Shown piece after piece: positions 56,021 to 63,078 of a stretch of DNA of 64,000 nucleotides; positions within the stretch are counted from its first letter, which is position 1, and each line of letters starts with the position of its first letter. The stretch comes from Leptospira brenneri (GTDB lineage Bacteria; Spirochaetota; Leptospiria; Leptospirales; Leptospiraceae). Where the stretch lies: contig NZ_NPDQ01000001.1 in NCBI RefSeq assembly GCF_002812125.1, forward strand, positions 124,001 through 188,000. Direction: 5' to 3'. Under the pieces are notes generated by a model. It did no database searches and was not told the DNA's origin. It saw nothing but the letters and a program-made list of their open reading frames with translations. Made by a program: the position numbers and the translations under genes.

Positions 56021-56596
56021 TTAGTTTTGTTTGAAAAGTAACTCTGCGGTTTTGGCAGCCACGCGCAAAGGTTCTGGGGACTTTTGGAGTTTGGAAAGTA
56101 ATAAAGCACCTTCCCATAAAGAAAGAACGGACAAAGAAAGATTTTTCGCGATGCGAGGACTGTATCCTTTTCCCACCAGATAGAATTCAAAAGTTTTGAG
56201 CCAACTAGAATAAACTTCATTACAAACATTGGCAACGGATGGAACGGAACCAATGGTTTCCATGGCTGTTGTGGCGATAGGGCATCCTTTTTGGTAATCA
56301 CTAGAAATAATTCTCTCTTCCAATGCGTGAAATACTTGTTTGATGGCATGAGCTGGAGATTCCGTGTCACGTAAAACTGATTGGAAAAAAAGATTTAGCT
56401 CATTTCCAGAATGCAGAAGGGCAAGGCTTGTAAGTTCATCTTTTCCACCAGGGAAATGAAAGTATAGGGAACCTTTGGGTGTGCCGGTTTCCTTTCCCAG
56501 TTCGGTAAGGCCGGTGGCTTCATACCCAGTTTTTTCGAGAAGTCCGGCCATCACTTCGATCATCCTCTGTTTGGTTTCTTCACCTTTATGGCCCAT
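56021..56596 (-). CDS. TetR-family transcriptional regulator
   Basis: From ATG 56596 (preceded by GGA 9 bases upstream) the protein has an N-terminal TetR helix-turn-helix (YEATGLTELGKETGTPKGSL) ending YFHFPGGKDEL. A helical ligand domain follows, with FALEERI-like positions and TAMETIGSVPSVANV. The pattern KGSLYFHFPGGKDEL resembles LmrA/YxaF regulators. The palindrome TAGACCGGTC at 56621-56630 lies just before its start, a likely autoregulatory operator. A longer frame to 56635 would place the operator inside coding sequence and is unlikely. Confidence 0.87.
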   Translation of the reverse strand: MGHKGEETKQRMIEVMAGLLEKTGYEATGLTELGKETGTPKGSLYFHFPGGKDELTSLALLHSGNELNLFFQSVLRDTESPAHAIKQVFHALEERIISSDYQKGCPIATTAMETIGSVPSVANVCNEVYSSWLKTFEFYLVGKGYSPRIAKNLSLSVLSLWEGALLLSKLQKSPEPLRVAAKTAELLFKQN

Positions 56597-56618
56597 ATTG
56601 GTCATTCCATTAGAAAAT

Positions 56619-56634
56619 AATAGACCGGTCAACA
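56619..56634. promoter_or_regulatory. TetR operator (GACCGGTC palindrome)
   Basis: AATAGACCGGTCAACA holds the perfect 8-bp palindrome GACCGGTC with TAG/CAA flanks. It is similar to operators of LmrA-type regulators (TAGACC..GGTCTA). It lies 25-40 bases upstream of the tetR ATG at 56596. Confidence 0.65.
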
Positions 56635-56763
56635 TAAAATTGAATTGATTTCATTGAGTAAATCATGACCTTGCAAGGAAATGATTGGGGTGGTTCGCTT
56701 CCTCCTGGAGAGCCAGTTGTAAAAAATAGCAAAGAATAAATCTCATTGTTTTTTTAAGGAGCG

Positions 56764-56771
56764 GCCGATAA
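56764..56771 (+). promoter_or_regulatory. Exact flagellar sigma-28 -10 motif GCCGATAA
   Basis: The 8-mer GCCGATAA is the consensus -10 element of FliA/sigma-28 promoters and lies 30 bases before the fliG ATG. At the consensus distance upstream there is no TAAAGTTT; the nearest TAAA (56737-56740) is too far. So the promoter is only partial. Confidence 0.35.
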
Positions 56772-56800
56772 ACTAAGTAGTACGGATTTCGGGACGAAGT

Positions 56801-57814
56801 ATGATCAATAAGAAGCCATCGCTCACAGGAAGACAAAAGGCCGCCATCTTTTTGGTTGCGGTTGGAAACGAAGTGGCCTCCGAAATCTTTAAACACCTTA
56901 GAGAAGACGAGATCGAACAAATTACGTTCGAAATTGCTCGTTTAGATAAGATCACCCCAGAAGATAAAGAAAAGGTGCTTGTTGAGTTCAACGAACTCAT
57001 GATGGCACAGGAATTTATCACCAATGGTGGTATCGACTTTGCACGGGGACTTCTCGAGAAAGCCCTCGGTAACCAGAAAGCCATCGACATCATCAACAGG
57101 CTTACTTCGTCCTTACAAGTAAGGCCCTTTGACTTTATCAGAAGGACTGACCCGGCCCACCTCCTCAACTTTATCCAGGGGGAACATCCGCAGACCATTG
57201 CCCTTATTTTATCTTATTTGGATCCGCAAAAAGCATCCAACATTCTTTCCAACTTACCACACCAAATCCAAGCGGAAGTTGCTAAACGAATTGCAACTAT
57301 GGACCGGGTATCACCAGACGTACTACGAGAGGTAGAACGGGTGTTAGAGCGTAAACTCTCTACTCTTGCTTCCGAGGATTATACTTCCGCTGGGGGTATT
57401 GATTCTGTGGTAGAAATTTTGAACCTTGTAGACAGGGGAACAGAGAAAACCATCATCGAAGCTCTGGAAGAAGAAGATCCAGAACTTGCCGAAGAGATCA
57501 AAAAACGGATGTTCGTATTCGAAGATATCGTTTTACTTGATGACCGTGCGATCCAAAAAGTTATGCGTGAAGTGGATAACACTGATTTGGCGAAAGCTTT
57601 GAAATCTGTGGATTCCGAAGTGCAAGATAAGATCTTTAAAAACATGTCCAAACGTGCGGCGAACTTACTTAGGGAAGATATGGATTTTATGGGTCCTGTT
57701 CGTTTGAAAGACGTGGAAGACGCGCAGCAAAAAATCGTAAACATCATCCGTAAACTGGAAGAAGCGGGCGAGATCGTTGTGGCTCGTGCGGGAGAAGACG
57801 AACTTGTGGTTTAA
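56801..57814 (+). CDS. fliG: Flagellar motor switch protein FliG
   Basis: FliG forms the cytoplasmic rotor ring and transmits torque from the stator. The 337-residue protein has the N-terminal domain with TGRQKAAIFLVAVGNEVASE. The middle domain carries the conserved EHPQTIALILSYLDPQKAS, and the C-terminal charged helix for stator contact has DPELAEEIKKRMFVFEDIVLL and DDRAIQKVMREVD. Sequence ends EELVV. It is the only flagellar gene in this window, so it stands apart from a flagellar operon. A hairpin overlaps the stop codon. Confidence 0.95.
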   Translation: MINKKPSLTGRQKAAIFLVAVGNEVASEIFKHLREDEIEQITFEIARLDKITPEDKEKVLVEFNELMMAQEFITNGGIDFARGLLEKALGNQKAIDIINRLTSSLQVRPFDFIRRTDPAHLLNFIQGEHPQTIALILSYLDPQKASNILSNLPHQIQAEVAKRIATMDRVSPDVLREVERVLERKLSTLASEDYTSAGGIDSVVEILNLVDRGTEKTIIEALEEEDPELAEEIKKRMFVFEDIVLLDDRAIQKVMREVDNTDLAKALKSVDSEVQDKIFKNMSKRAANLLREDMDFMGPVRLKDVEDAQQKIVNIIRKLEEAGEIVVARAGEDELVV

Positions 57815-57822
57815 TCCACAAG
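57803..57822 (+). terminator. Hairpin at fliG stop
   Basis: CTTGTGG (57803-57809) pairs with CCACAAG (57816-57822), followed by TTTAGCTTTG, so the stem begins in the last codons of fliG. A second hairpin AATCCATT/AATGGATT (57859-57882) may terminate the convergent helix-turn-helix gene. Confidence 0.6.
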
Positions 57823-57904
57823 TTTAGCTTTGTTTACAAAAATACTCAGAGTGATTTCAATCCATTGATTTTTGAATGGATTCGAATTTTCGAAAGTTCT
57901 AAAT

Positions 57905-58393
57905 CTATTTGGTTCGGTTGCTGAATTTTCCCCATTTGGGAGGAAATTCGATGAGTGCATCCTTCTGAGAAATTTCACCACGTTCTAATCTTTGGTTTAA
58001 GGTAATTAGTTTGTGAAGGTTTCCCATTGAAAAAGAAAACTCGGTAATGTCAAAATCATCCAAACGTACTTTGGCATTTCTACAAAACAGTTTGAGTTCT
58101 GATAGAATCAAAGTAACCCTTGCGTTGGCATAACGTGCTACAATTTCTTCGAATTCTTCTTCGTTAAAAAATTCTTTTTCTAAATCATAATCAAATTCTT
58201 GTCGGATGAGATCGATTAAGGAAAGGCCAAGTTCTTTCGCCACTAAGACGACATAATCGAACTTAGATCGGATCCAGTCCTCAGATTCCAAGAGTTCTAC
58301 AGCAGAACGAGGAATATTCAATTTTTCTGATAGTTCAACTCGAGTGAGTTTTCGTTTCTCGCGATAGTTTCTGAAGTGGTTTACTTTTTCCAT
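57905..58393 (-). CDS. Helix-turn-helix regulator (XRE-like)
   Basis: The 162-residue protein starts MEKVNHFRNYREKRKLTRVELSEKLNIPRSAVELLE. The helix-turn-helix (LTRVELSEKLNIPRSAVELL) resembles Cro/C1 or XRE domains. The rest is helical and acidic with no recognisable ligand or catalytic motif. The palindrome CCGTTAATAACGG lies 24 bases upstream of its start codon and could be an autoregulatory site. The stop is 90 bases from fliG, convergent. Confidence 0.72.
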   Translation of the reverse strand: MEKVNHFRNYREKRKLTRVELSEKLNIPRSAVELLESEDWIRSKFDYVVLVAKELGLSLIDLIRQEFDYDLEKEFFNEEEFEEIVARYANARVTLILSELKLFCRNAKVRLDDFDITEFSFSMGNLHKLITLNQRLERGEISQKDALIEFPPKWGKFSNRTK

Positions 58394-58480
58394 GTTTTAA
58401 AAAAAAATCAAAAATTCCGTTAATAACGGTCTGAAAAGGCTTCAAAAACGTTCCGAACGTTCTGAAGGAATAAGATTCGC

Positions 58481-58525
58481 ATGGATTGGATTGACTTACC
58501 GTTCAAAAGAAACGTTAGGCTCTAA
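58481..58525 (+). CDS. Possible 14-residue leader peptide
   Basis: MDWIDLPFKRNVRL then TAA. AAGGA lies about 12 bases before the ATG, and a strong terminator starts 22 bases after the stop. No regulatory codon run (such as repeated His or Trp) is seen, so a classical amino acid attenuator is not supported. It may be chance. Confidence 0.3.
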   Translation: MDWIDLPFKRNVRL

Positions 58526-58546
58526 CTACGCTAAATTTCCTTTCTG

Positions 58547-58591
58547 GAGCACGCCACCGAGGGTTACCATAGGGTGGTGTGCTCGTTTTTT
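58547..58591 (+). terminator. Strong rho-independent terminator without an upstream gene
   Basis: GAGCACGCCACC (58547-58558) pairs with GGTGGTGTGCTC (58573-58584), a 12-bp stem with one G-T, followed by GTTTTTTCC. The stem points to plus-strand transcription ending here, yet the only plus-strand frame before it is the 14-codon ORF. Confidence 0.8.
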
Positions 58592-58784
58592 CCACCCTTT
58601 TCTTTTATCAATCATTACAATTCTTTCATTTTACTCTGTTTTTGGTATAAAACTCTGACCAATTGCCCGTAATTCTCCTAGATTTAGGAATGGACCAAGA
58701 TTCTTTTTAAGTAAAGGGCTAGAAAAATTTCTTTATCACCGCTAGCAATGGATAGGATAGAATCCTCTGATAAGGAAACCATTG

Positions 58785-59741
58785 ATGTACCAATTTAAAA
58801 AAATAATAATTAGTTTAATCGCAGTTTGTTTGATTGCTATGTTTTCGAACAATTGCGCTTCTGTAGAGGCACCGAATCGTTTGCGTAAGGTATTGGATTT
58901 ACAAGGTCATCGTGGAGCAAGAGGCCTGAAACCAGAGAACACTTGGCCTGCTTTTGAAGAAGCGATCAAATATAAGATGGTTACTTTGGAGTTAGATACC
59001 GTTCTTACCAAAGACAAACGAGTTGTGATCCACCATGATTCCGAGACAAACCCAGTTATTTGTCAAAATGCAGATGGAACAGAAATCAAAAAAACTTCTC
59101 TTTATGATCTGACATTGGCTGAATTACAAACCTATGATTGTGGTTCTAAACAGAATCCAAACTTTCCAAAACAAATTCCTGTTCCCGGAACCAAACTCCT
59201 TTCTTTGGAAGAATTTTTTGAAAAGATTTTGGTTCTGGAAAAAAAATCCAAAGAGAGTTTTGAATTCAACATCGAAACAAAATTTCCTGATGATGGATCG
59301 GCACCAGATAGTTTAGTAAAAGAACATACAGAAAAACTGATTCAAATCATTGAAAAGTATAAAGTTACAGACCGTTCCACAATTCAATCTTTTGATCTTA
59401 GAACATTGACCTTCTCAAAATTAAAAAATCCAAAACTGAAAACTAGTGCACTCTTTGTTCCAACCTACTTTCAGGGTTTTTTAATGACGATTGGTTTTGG
59501 AAATGGATACCGAGATACAATTGTTTCCGCTGCAAAAGAAAAACAAGCCGATATCATCTCTCCTTATTTTTTATATGTAACACCGAAGTTTGTGAAAAAT
59601 TCGCATGACAAAGGTTTGCTTGTCATACCTTGGACTGTAAATAATGAAAAAGAGATGAGACGTTTGGTAAGTTGTGGTGTGGATGGAATTATATCTGATT
59701 ATCCGGATTTACTTGATTCAGTCACTCGTCCAAAACCTTAA
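58785..59741 (+). CDS. Glycerophosphodiester phosphodiesterase, lipoprotein
   Basis: GDPD cleaves glycerophosphodiesters to glycerol-3-phosphate and an alcohol. The protein has a lipoprotein signal with cysteine in MFSNNCASVEAP. The family motifs are LQGHRGARGLKPENTWPAF (HRG and ENT), LELDTVLTKDKRVVIHHD (calcium/metal ligands) and the C-terminal WTVNNEKEMRRLVSCGVDGI with ISDYP. Its outer-membrane or periplasmic location suggests scavenging of phospholipid headgroups. I use ATG 58785 (AAGGA upstream) instead of the TTG just before it. Confidence 0.9.
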   Translation: MYQFKKIIISLIAVCLIAMFSNNCASVEAPNRLRKVLDLQGHRGARGLKPENTWPAFEEAIKYKMVTLELDTVLTKDKRVVIHHDSETNPVICQNADGTEIKKTSLYDLTLAELQTYDCGSKQNPNFPKQIPVPGTKLLSLEEFFEKILVLEKKSKESFEFNIETKFPDDGSAPDSLVKEHTEKLIQIIEKYKVTDRSTIQSFDLRTLTFSKLKNPKLKTSALFVPTYFQGFLMTIGFGNGYRDTIVSAAKEKQADIISPYFLYVTPKFVKNSHDKGLLVIPWTVNNEKEMRRLVSCGVDGIISDYPDLLDSVTRPKP

Positions 59742-60091
59742 ATTCCCCAAACCACAGTACAAAGGGAAGAATAGATAGAGAGATAATTCGTTGCCTCTTT
59801 ATCTATTCGGTAGATATCAACAATCCCACCAGAATTTGCCGCAGAACCAATACTGGCATTACCGGTAGTAAAAAAGAATCCATACCGCTTCACACAGGCT
59901 TTCCCTTTCTTTAGAGGTAGTTTTGGAAGATTTCGTTCCGAAAGACCTAAGGAATAAGATGCATACAAAAGTCCCGTTGGGCCTAAACCTTGCGGTTGTC
60001 CTAAATTCACACAATTGGTAAAGAAAATACTAAGGAAACCTGAGAGTAGAAGTGTAAAAGATTTTGTTTTTATTTTGCAATTCAACTTCAT
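59738..60091 (-). CDS. TRL-like lipoprotein
   Basis: The 117-residue protein has a signal peptide and lipid cysteine at LSIFFTNCVNLG, followed by the TRL-like core GLGPTGLLYASYSLGL, KKGKACVKRYGFFF, GNASIGSAANSGGIVDIYRID and the C-terminal YSSLCTVVWG. It overlaps the next TRL gene upstream by 4 bases and the convergent GDPD gene by 4 bases. Function unknown. Confidence 0.75.
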   Translation of the reverse strand: MKLNCKIKTKSFTLLLSGFLSIFFTNCVNLGQPQGLGPTGLLYASYSLGLSERNLPKLPLKKGKACVKRYGFFFTTGNASIGSAANSGGIVDIYRIDKEATNYLSIYSSLCTVVWGI

Positions 60092-60411
60092 TCATTTCCT
60101 GAGATTTCGACACAAAGATTTGCATAAATGCCAAGAATGGCAAAGGTTGTCCAATTGGTTTCCGTTACATTCTGAATTTTGGATCTAGACTTCAAAAATT
60201 CTAAAGATGCTTCTCCAAAAGAAAAAAGTCCGAGTACGGAGTGTACGCAAGATGTCGCTCTGCGTTTCGAACTTTCTCCGGTTCCAAAAATTCCAATTTT
60301 GGTTTTTGTATAGATCATACCCTTTGGCCCAAAACCTGGGGAAGCGCAGTCACTCAAAAACAAACCCAAAAACGTTACTACTAGAATTGGAAAGAAAAGA
60401 ACTCGGTTCAA
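60088..60411 (-). CDS. TRL-like lipoprotein
   Basis: The 107-residue protein carries a lipoprotein signal ending in FLSDCASPGFGPKGMIYT, strikingly like CASSGFGTQGLLYEN of the 34477 gene. It continues with ATSCVHSVLGLFSFGEASLE and a C-terminal FAILGIYANLCVEISGN, again like NFFGIYAKLCAVTKGN. The two are therefore close relatives. It sits 9 bases after the M1 aminopeptidase stop on the same strand, so it belongs to that operon. Confidence 0.78.
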   Translation of the reverse strand: MNRVLFFPILVVTFLGLFLSDCASPGFGPKGMIYTKTKIGIFGTGESSKRRATSCVHSVLGLFSFGEASLEFLKSRSKIQNVTETNWTTFAILGIYANLCVEISGNE

Positions 60412-60420
60412 AAAAATTCC

Positions 60421-63063
60421 TTAGTTTGTGATGAGGTCTTTGTGTTTGTTTTTCATTTGGATACATTTCTTTTCTGAATCAATTTGTTTCAAAAGAGTTT
60501 TTTTGACTGGAGCAGGAAGTCGTGAATGATTCCCTGTAAACTTTTTTAGAATGAGAAGAGTTTCGTCCGTACAAAAATCAGGGGCTAAACTTTTAGCAAA
60601 TGCATCCAAGTAGTTTTCGTCTTCGCCATTATTGAATTTGTCTAATGCATCAAAATAAGTATCTAAGAAGGTAAGTTGGATATCTTTTTGGTTTTCCGGA
60701 AATAAGGAATAAGAAACCACTCTTAAAGTAGAAGACGAGAACTGGCTTGATTTTGGATTTAAAAGAATTTGAATCCATTTTTCTTTTACCACGCGATTTG
60801 GTTCTGCACCTTCGGCTGCCAAACTAGAGTTTACTCCGCGACTAGAAAGATCTGATTTTTTTTCACGATCAATGATGGTCTGAATTTGCGTTCTATCTTT
60901 TTCTAGAGAACTGAGCTTTACGATCAGATTCCAACGTAAGTCCTGGTCGATTTTTAATCCATTAACTGAAACTTTGTTTTCTAAAAAGTCGTACAAACGT
61001 TTTTTACTATTTGTTGTATAAGTAGAATCGATCAAGGAAAGAAAGAGATATCGCTGTTCGTCACTTCCCGGTTTGGCTTTGTTCAGTTCTTCCCAGATAA
61101 AACCCTGTAAACTTTCAAAATCACGAATTCGTTTTTCTTCAGGAAACCAAAAGCGACTTGTAACATAGGTAGATCCATTATCACCAGCGATCCGAGATAA
61201 AATCCAACGTTTGATCTTTATATCAGATTCTTTTGGATACAAACGAAGTGCTGTGTCTTTGAATTCATCAAAGGTAATATTGGCTAACTGCACTTGTCTA
61301 AAATAGTCAGTCCACAAAATGAGTTTTCGCATTGGGTCTGAATCCAGTTCTAATACATATTCTAAGTTTTCTTTATTCGGTTCTGTCCATTTCCAAATGG
61401 CAAAGTCGTGATCCTCTGCATTGATAAAACTATAATCGGGACAGGATTTTACTTCAAAAATAGCATTAGAAGAGCGGCCTGAATAAATTACAGGATATTC
61501 TTCAAAGGAAAGTTGTTTGTTTTGTTTATCAAAAAAATACAATCCAAGTATGGTTTTGTGGTCTCTGAGTTTATTTTCTAGGCCTGGGGCAGATTGGACA
61601 ATTTTCCAATACAGTTTGTTATCCGCACAGACGGTAGTTAGTTCAACTTGGTTTGTCCCTTTGGTTTCTAACCAATCTTTGGACCATTTTTTCATAGGAA
61701 ATCCACTCGCAAATTCCAACTCTTTTAAAAAGTCAGTGAGTGTAGAATTTGAGTAAGAGTATTTGCGAAGATAATTTTGAACTCCGCGTTGGAAGGCATC
61801 CTCACCAATAAAATAAACTAATTGTTTGAGGACAGAAGCTCCTTTCCCGTAAGTGATTCCATCAAATTGAGTGAAGGCTTCTTCTGTATCAGAAACTTTT
61901 GCTTCTACCGGATGATTGGTGACAAAACTATCTTCTTCGTAGGCCCATTGTTTCATTTTTTCAAAAAAACTAATCCAAGTTTCTTTGAACTCAGAATTTT
62001 TTGCTTGGGCCAAACTTGCCATATAAGTCGCGAAACTTTCATTCAGCCAAAGTCCATTCCACCAACGCATGGTGACAAGGTTTCCGAACCACATATGTGC
62101 CATTTCATGTAAAACAACATCAGAAAGATTTTCTCTTTGTGACCTAGTCATTGGTGCTCGAGATACGAAACGTTCGGAAAACGTAACTGCTCCTACATTT
62201 TCCATAGCTCCAAAATTAAATTCAGGAACAATGATTTGGTCATATTTCAAAAATGGATAAGGAATTCCGAAATAAGAATTAAAAAAGGCAAACCCTTCTT
62301 TGGTAAATGTAAACCAGTCTTTGGGATCTACATACTTGGCTAGAGATTTACGGACAAAAAGTCGCAAAGGAATGGATTCAAAATTATCTTCCCAAACTTG
62401 ATAAGGACCTGCATGAAGTGAAAAAACATAAGTGGAAATTTTAGCTGATTCCGGAAAGGAATAAGAGATTTCATCCGGATTTGTTCCTTTGGATTGGGCA
62501 TTGGGAAGGGTTGTGGAGATTACTTTCCAATTTTTAGGAACTGTTGCATTCAGTTGGAAGGTTGCCTTTAAATCAGGTTGGTCAAAACAAGGGAACATTT
62601 TGTTCGCATGAAAAGCTTCGAACTGCGAATAAAGATAAACCTCTTTATCATCAGGGTCTGTGAACTTATGGAGGCCATTTCCCGTTTTTGCATAAGGGGT
62701 TTCAAAGATGACAGTCAGAGTGTTGTTGCCAATCATCAAATTGTTTGATGGAAGTTGGATATGACCTTTTTGATATGGAAGGTTGGTTAGATCTTCATCG
62801 TTTAGAATGATACTTTTAATTTTTCCTTCATAATAATCTAAACGAAGGTCTCGGAGTTTTTTTCCAGCAAATCGAATTTTGACCTTTCCTTCAAAATGAT
62901 CCTTAGGAGTTAAATGAACATCCAATTCGTAATGGATGTCTTCTATGATTTCAAACCTGGTTTCTGCTTCACTTTGCGTTAGGTGGTAGGTTGGATTTTT
63001 CAGACGGCAATCTAAAATCAAAATGATAGATAGAAAGGAAAGAATTTGTAAGATTTTTTTCAT
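60421..63063 (-). CDS. M1-family aminopeptidase, lipoprotein
   Basis: The 880-residue protein has a lipoprotein signal with cysteine at IILILDCRLKN and the M1 gluzincin core. It has the exopeptidase motif FGAMENVGAVTF, the zinc site VVLHEMAHMWFGNL (HExxH) and WLNESFATYM with the third ligand Glu, followed by a C-terminal helical domain. It removes N-terminal amino acids from peptides; here it would be surface or periplasmic. Two TRL lipoproteins follow, and the tandem amidase gene is 15 bases upstream on the same strand. Confidence 0.92.
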   Translation of the reverse strand: MKKILQILSFLSIILILDCRLKNPTYHLTQSEAETRFEIIEDIHYELDVHLTPKDHFEGKVKIRFAGKKLRDLRLDYYEGKIKSIILNDEDLTNLPYQKGHIQLPSNNLMIGNNTLTVIFETPYAKTGNGLHKFTDPDDKEVYLYSQFEAFHANKMFPCFDQPDLKATFQLNATVPKNWKVISTTLPNAQSKGTNPDEISYSFPESAKISTYVFSLHAGPYQVWEDNFESIPLRLFVRKSLAKYVDPKDWFTFTKEGFAFFNSYFGIPYPFLKYDQIIVPEFNFGAMENVGAVTFSERFVSRAPMTRSQRENLSDVVLHEMAHMWFGNLVTMRWWNGLWLNESFATYMASLAQAKNSEFKETWISFFEKMKQWAYEEDSFVTNHPVEAKVSDTEEAFTQFDGITYGKGASVLKQLVYFIGEDAFQRGVQNYLRKYSYSNSTLTDFLKELEFASGFPMKKWSKDWLETKGTNQVELTTVCADNKLYWKIVQSAPGLENKLRDHKTILGLYFFDKQNKQLSFEEYPVIYSGRSSNAIFEVKSCPDYSFINAEDHDFAIWKWTEPNKENLEYVLELDSDPMRKLILWTDYFRQVQLANITFDEFKDTALRLYPKESDIKIKRWILSRIAGDNGSTYVTSRFWFPEEKRIRDFESLQGFIWEELNKAKPGSDEQRYLFLSLIDSTYTTNSKKRLYDFLENKVSVNGLKIDQDLRWNLIVKLSSLEKDRTQIQTIIDREKKSDLSSRGVNSSLAAEGAEPNRVVKEKWIQILLNPKSSQFSSSTLRVVSYSLFPENQKDIQLTFLDTYFDALDKFNNGEDENYLDAFAKSLAPDFCTDETLLILKKFTGNHSRLPAPVKKTLLKQIDSEKKCIQMKNKHKDLITN

Positions 63064-63078
63064 AGAAGCTCCGTCTCG

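Larger units (their letters stand above)
58394..58781. other. Gap with palindromes, mini-ORF and strong terminator (candidate small RNA)
   Basis: This 388-base gap holds, in order, a palindrome CCGTTAATAACGG (58417-58429), the repeated AACGTTC pair (58447-58462), a 14-codon ORF with an AAGGA upstream (58481-58525), and a GC-rich terminator at 58547-58591. The hairpin GTTAG/CTAAC (58514-58526) overlaps the mini-ORF end. The remaining bases to 58781 are AT-rich and I see nothing more in them. A short plus-strand transcript, either a small RNA or an attenuated leader, is the simplest reading. Confidence 0.45.

Noticed and set aside
56773..57198. 141-residue minus-strand ORF inside fliG
   Set aside because: Antisense to fliG; Ser/Arg-rich composition typical of a reversed coding strand.
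58394..58600. SRP RNA, 6S RNA or tmRNA gene
   Set aside because: None of the conserved sequence elements of these RNAs is visible; only hairpins and a terminator are.
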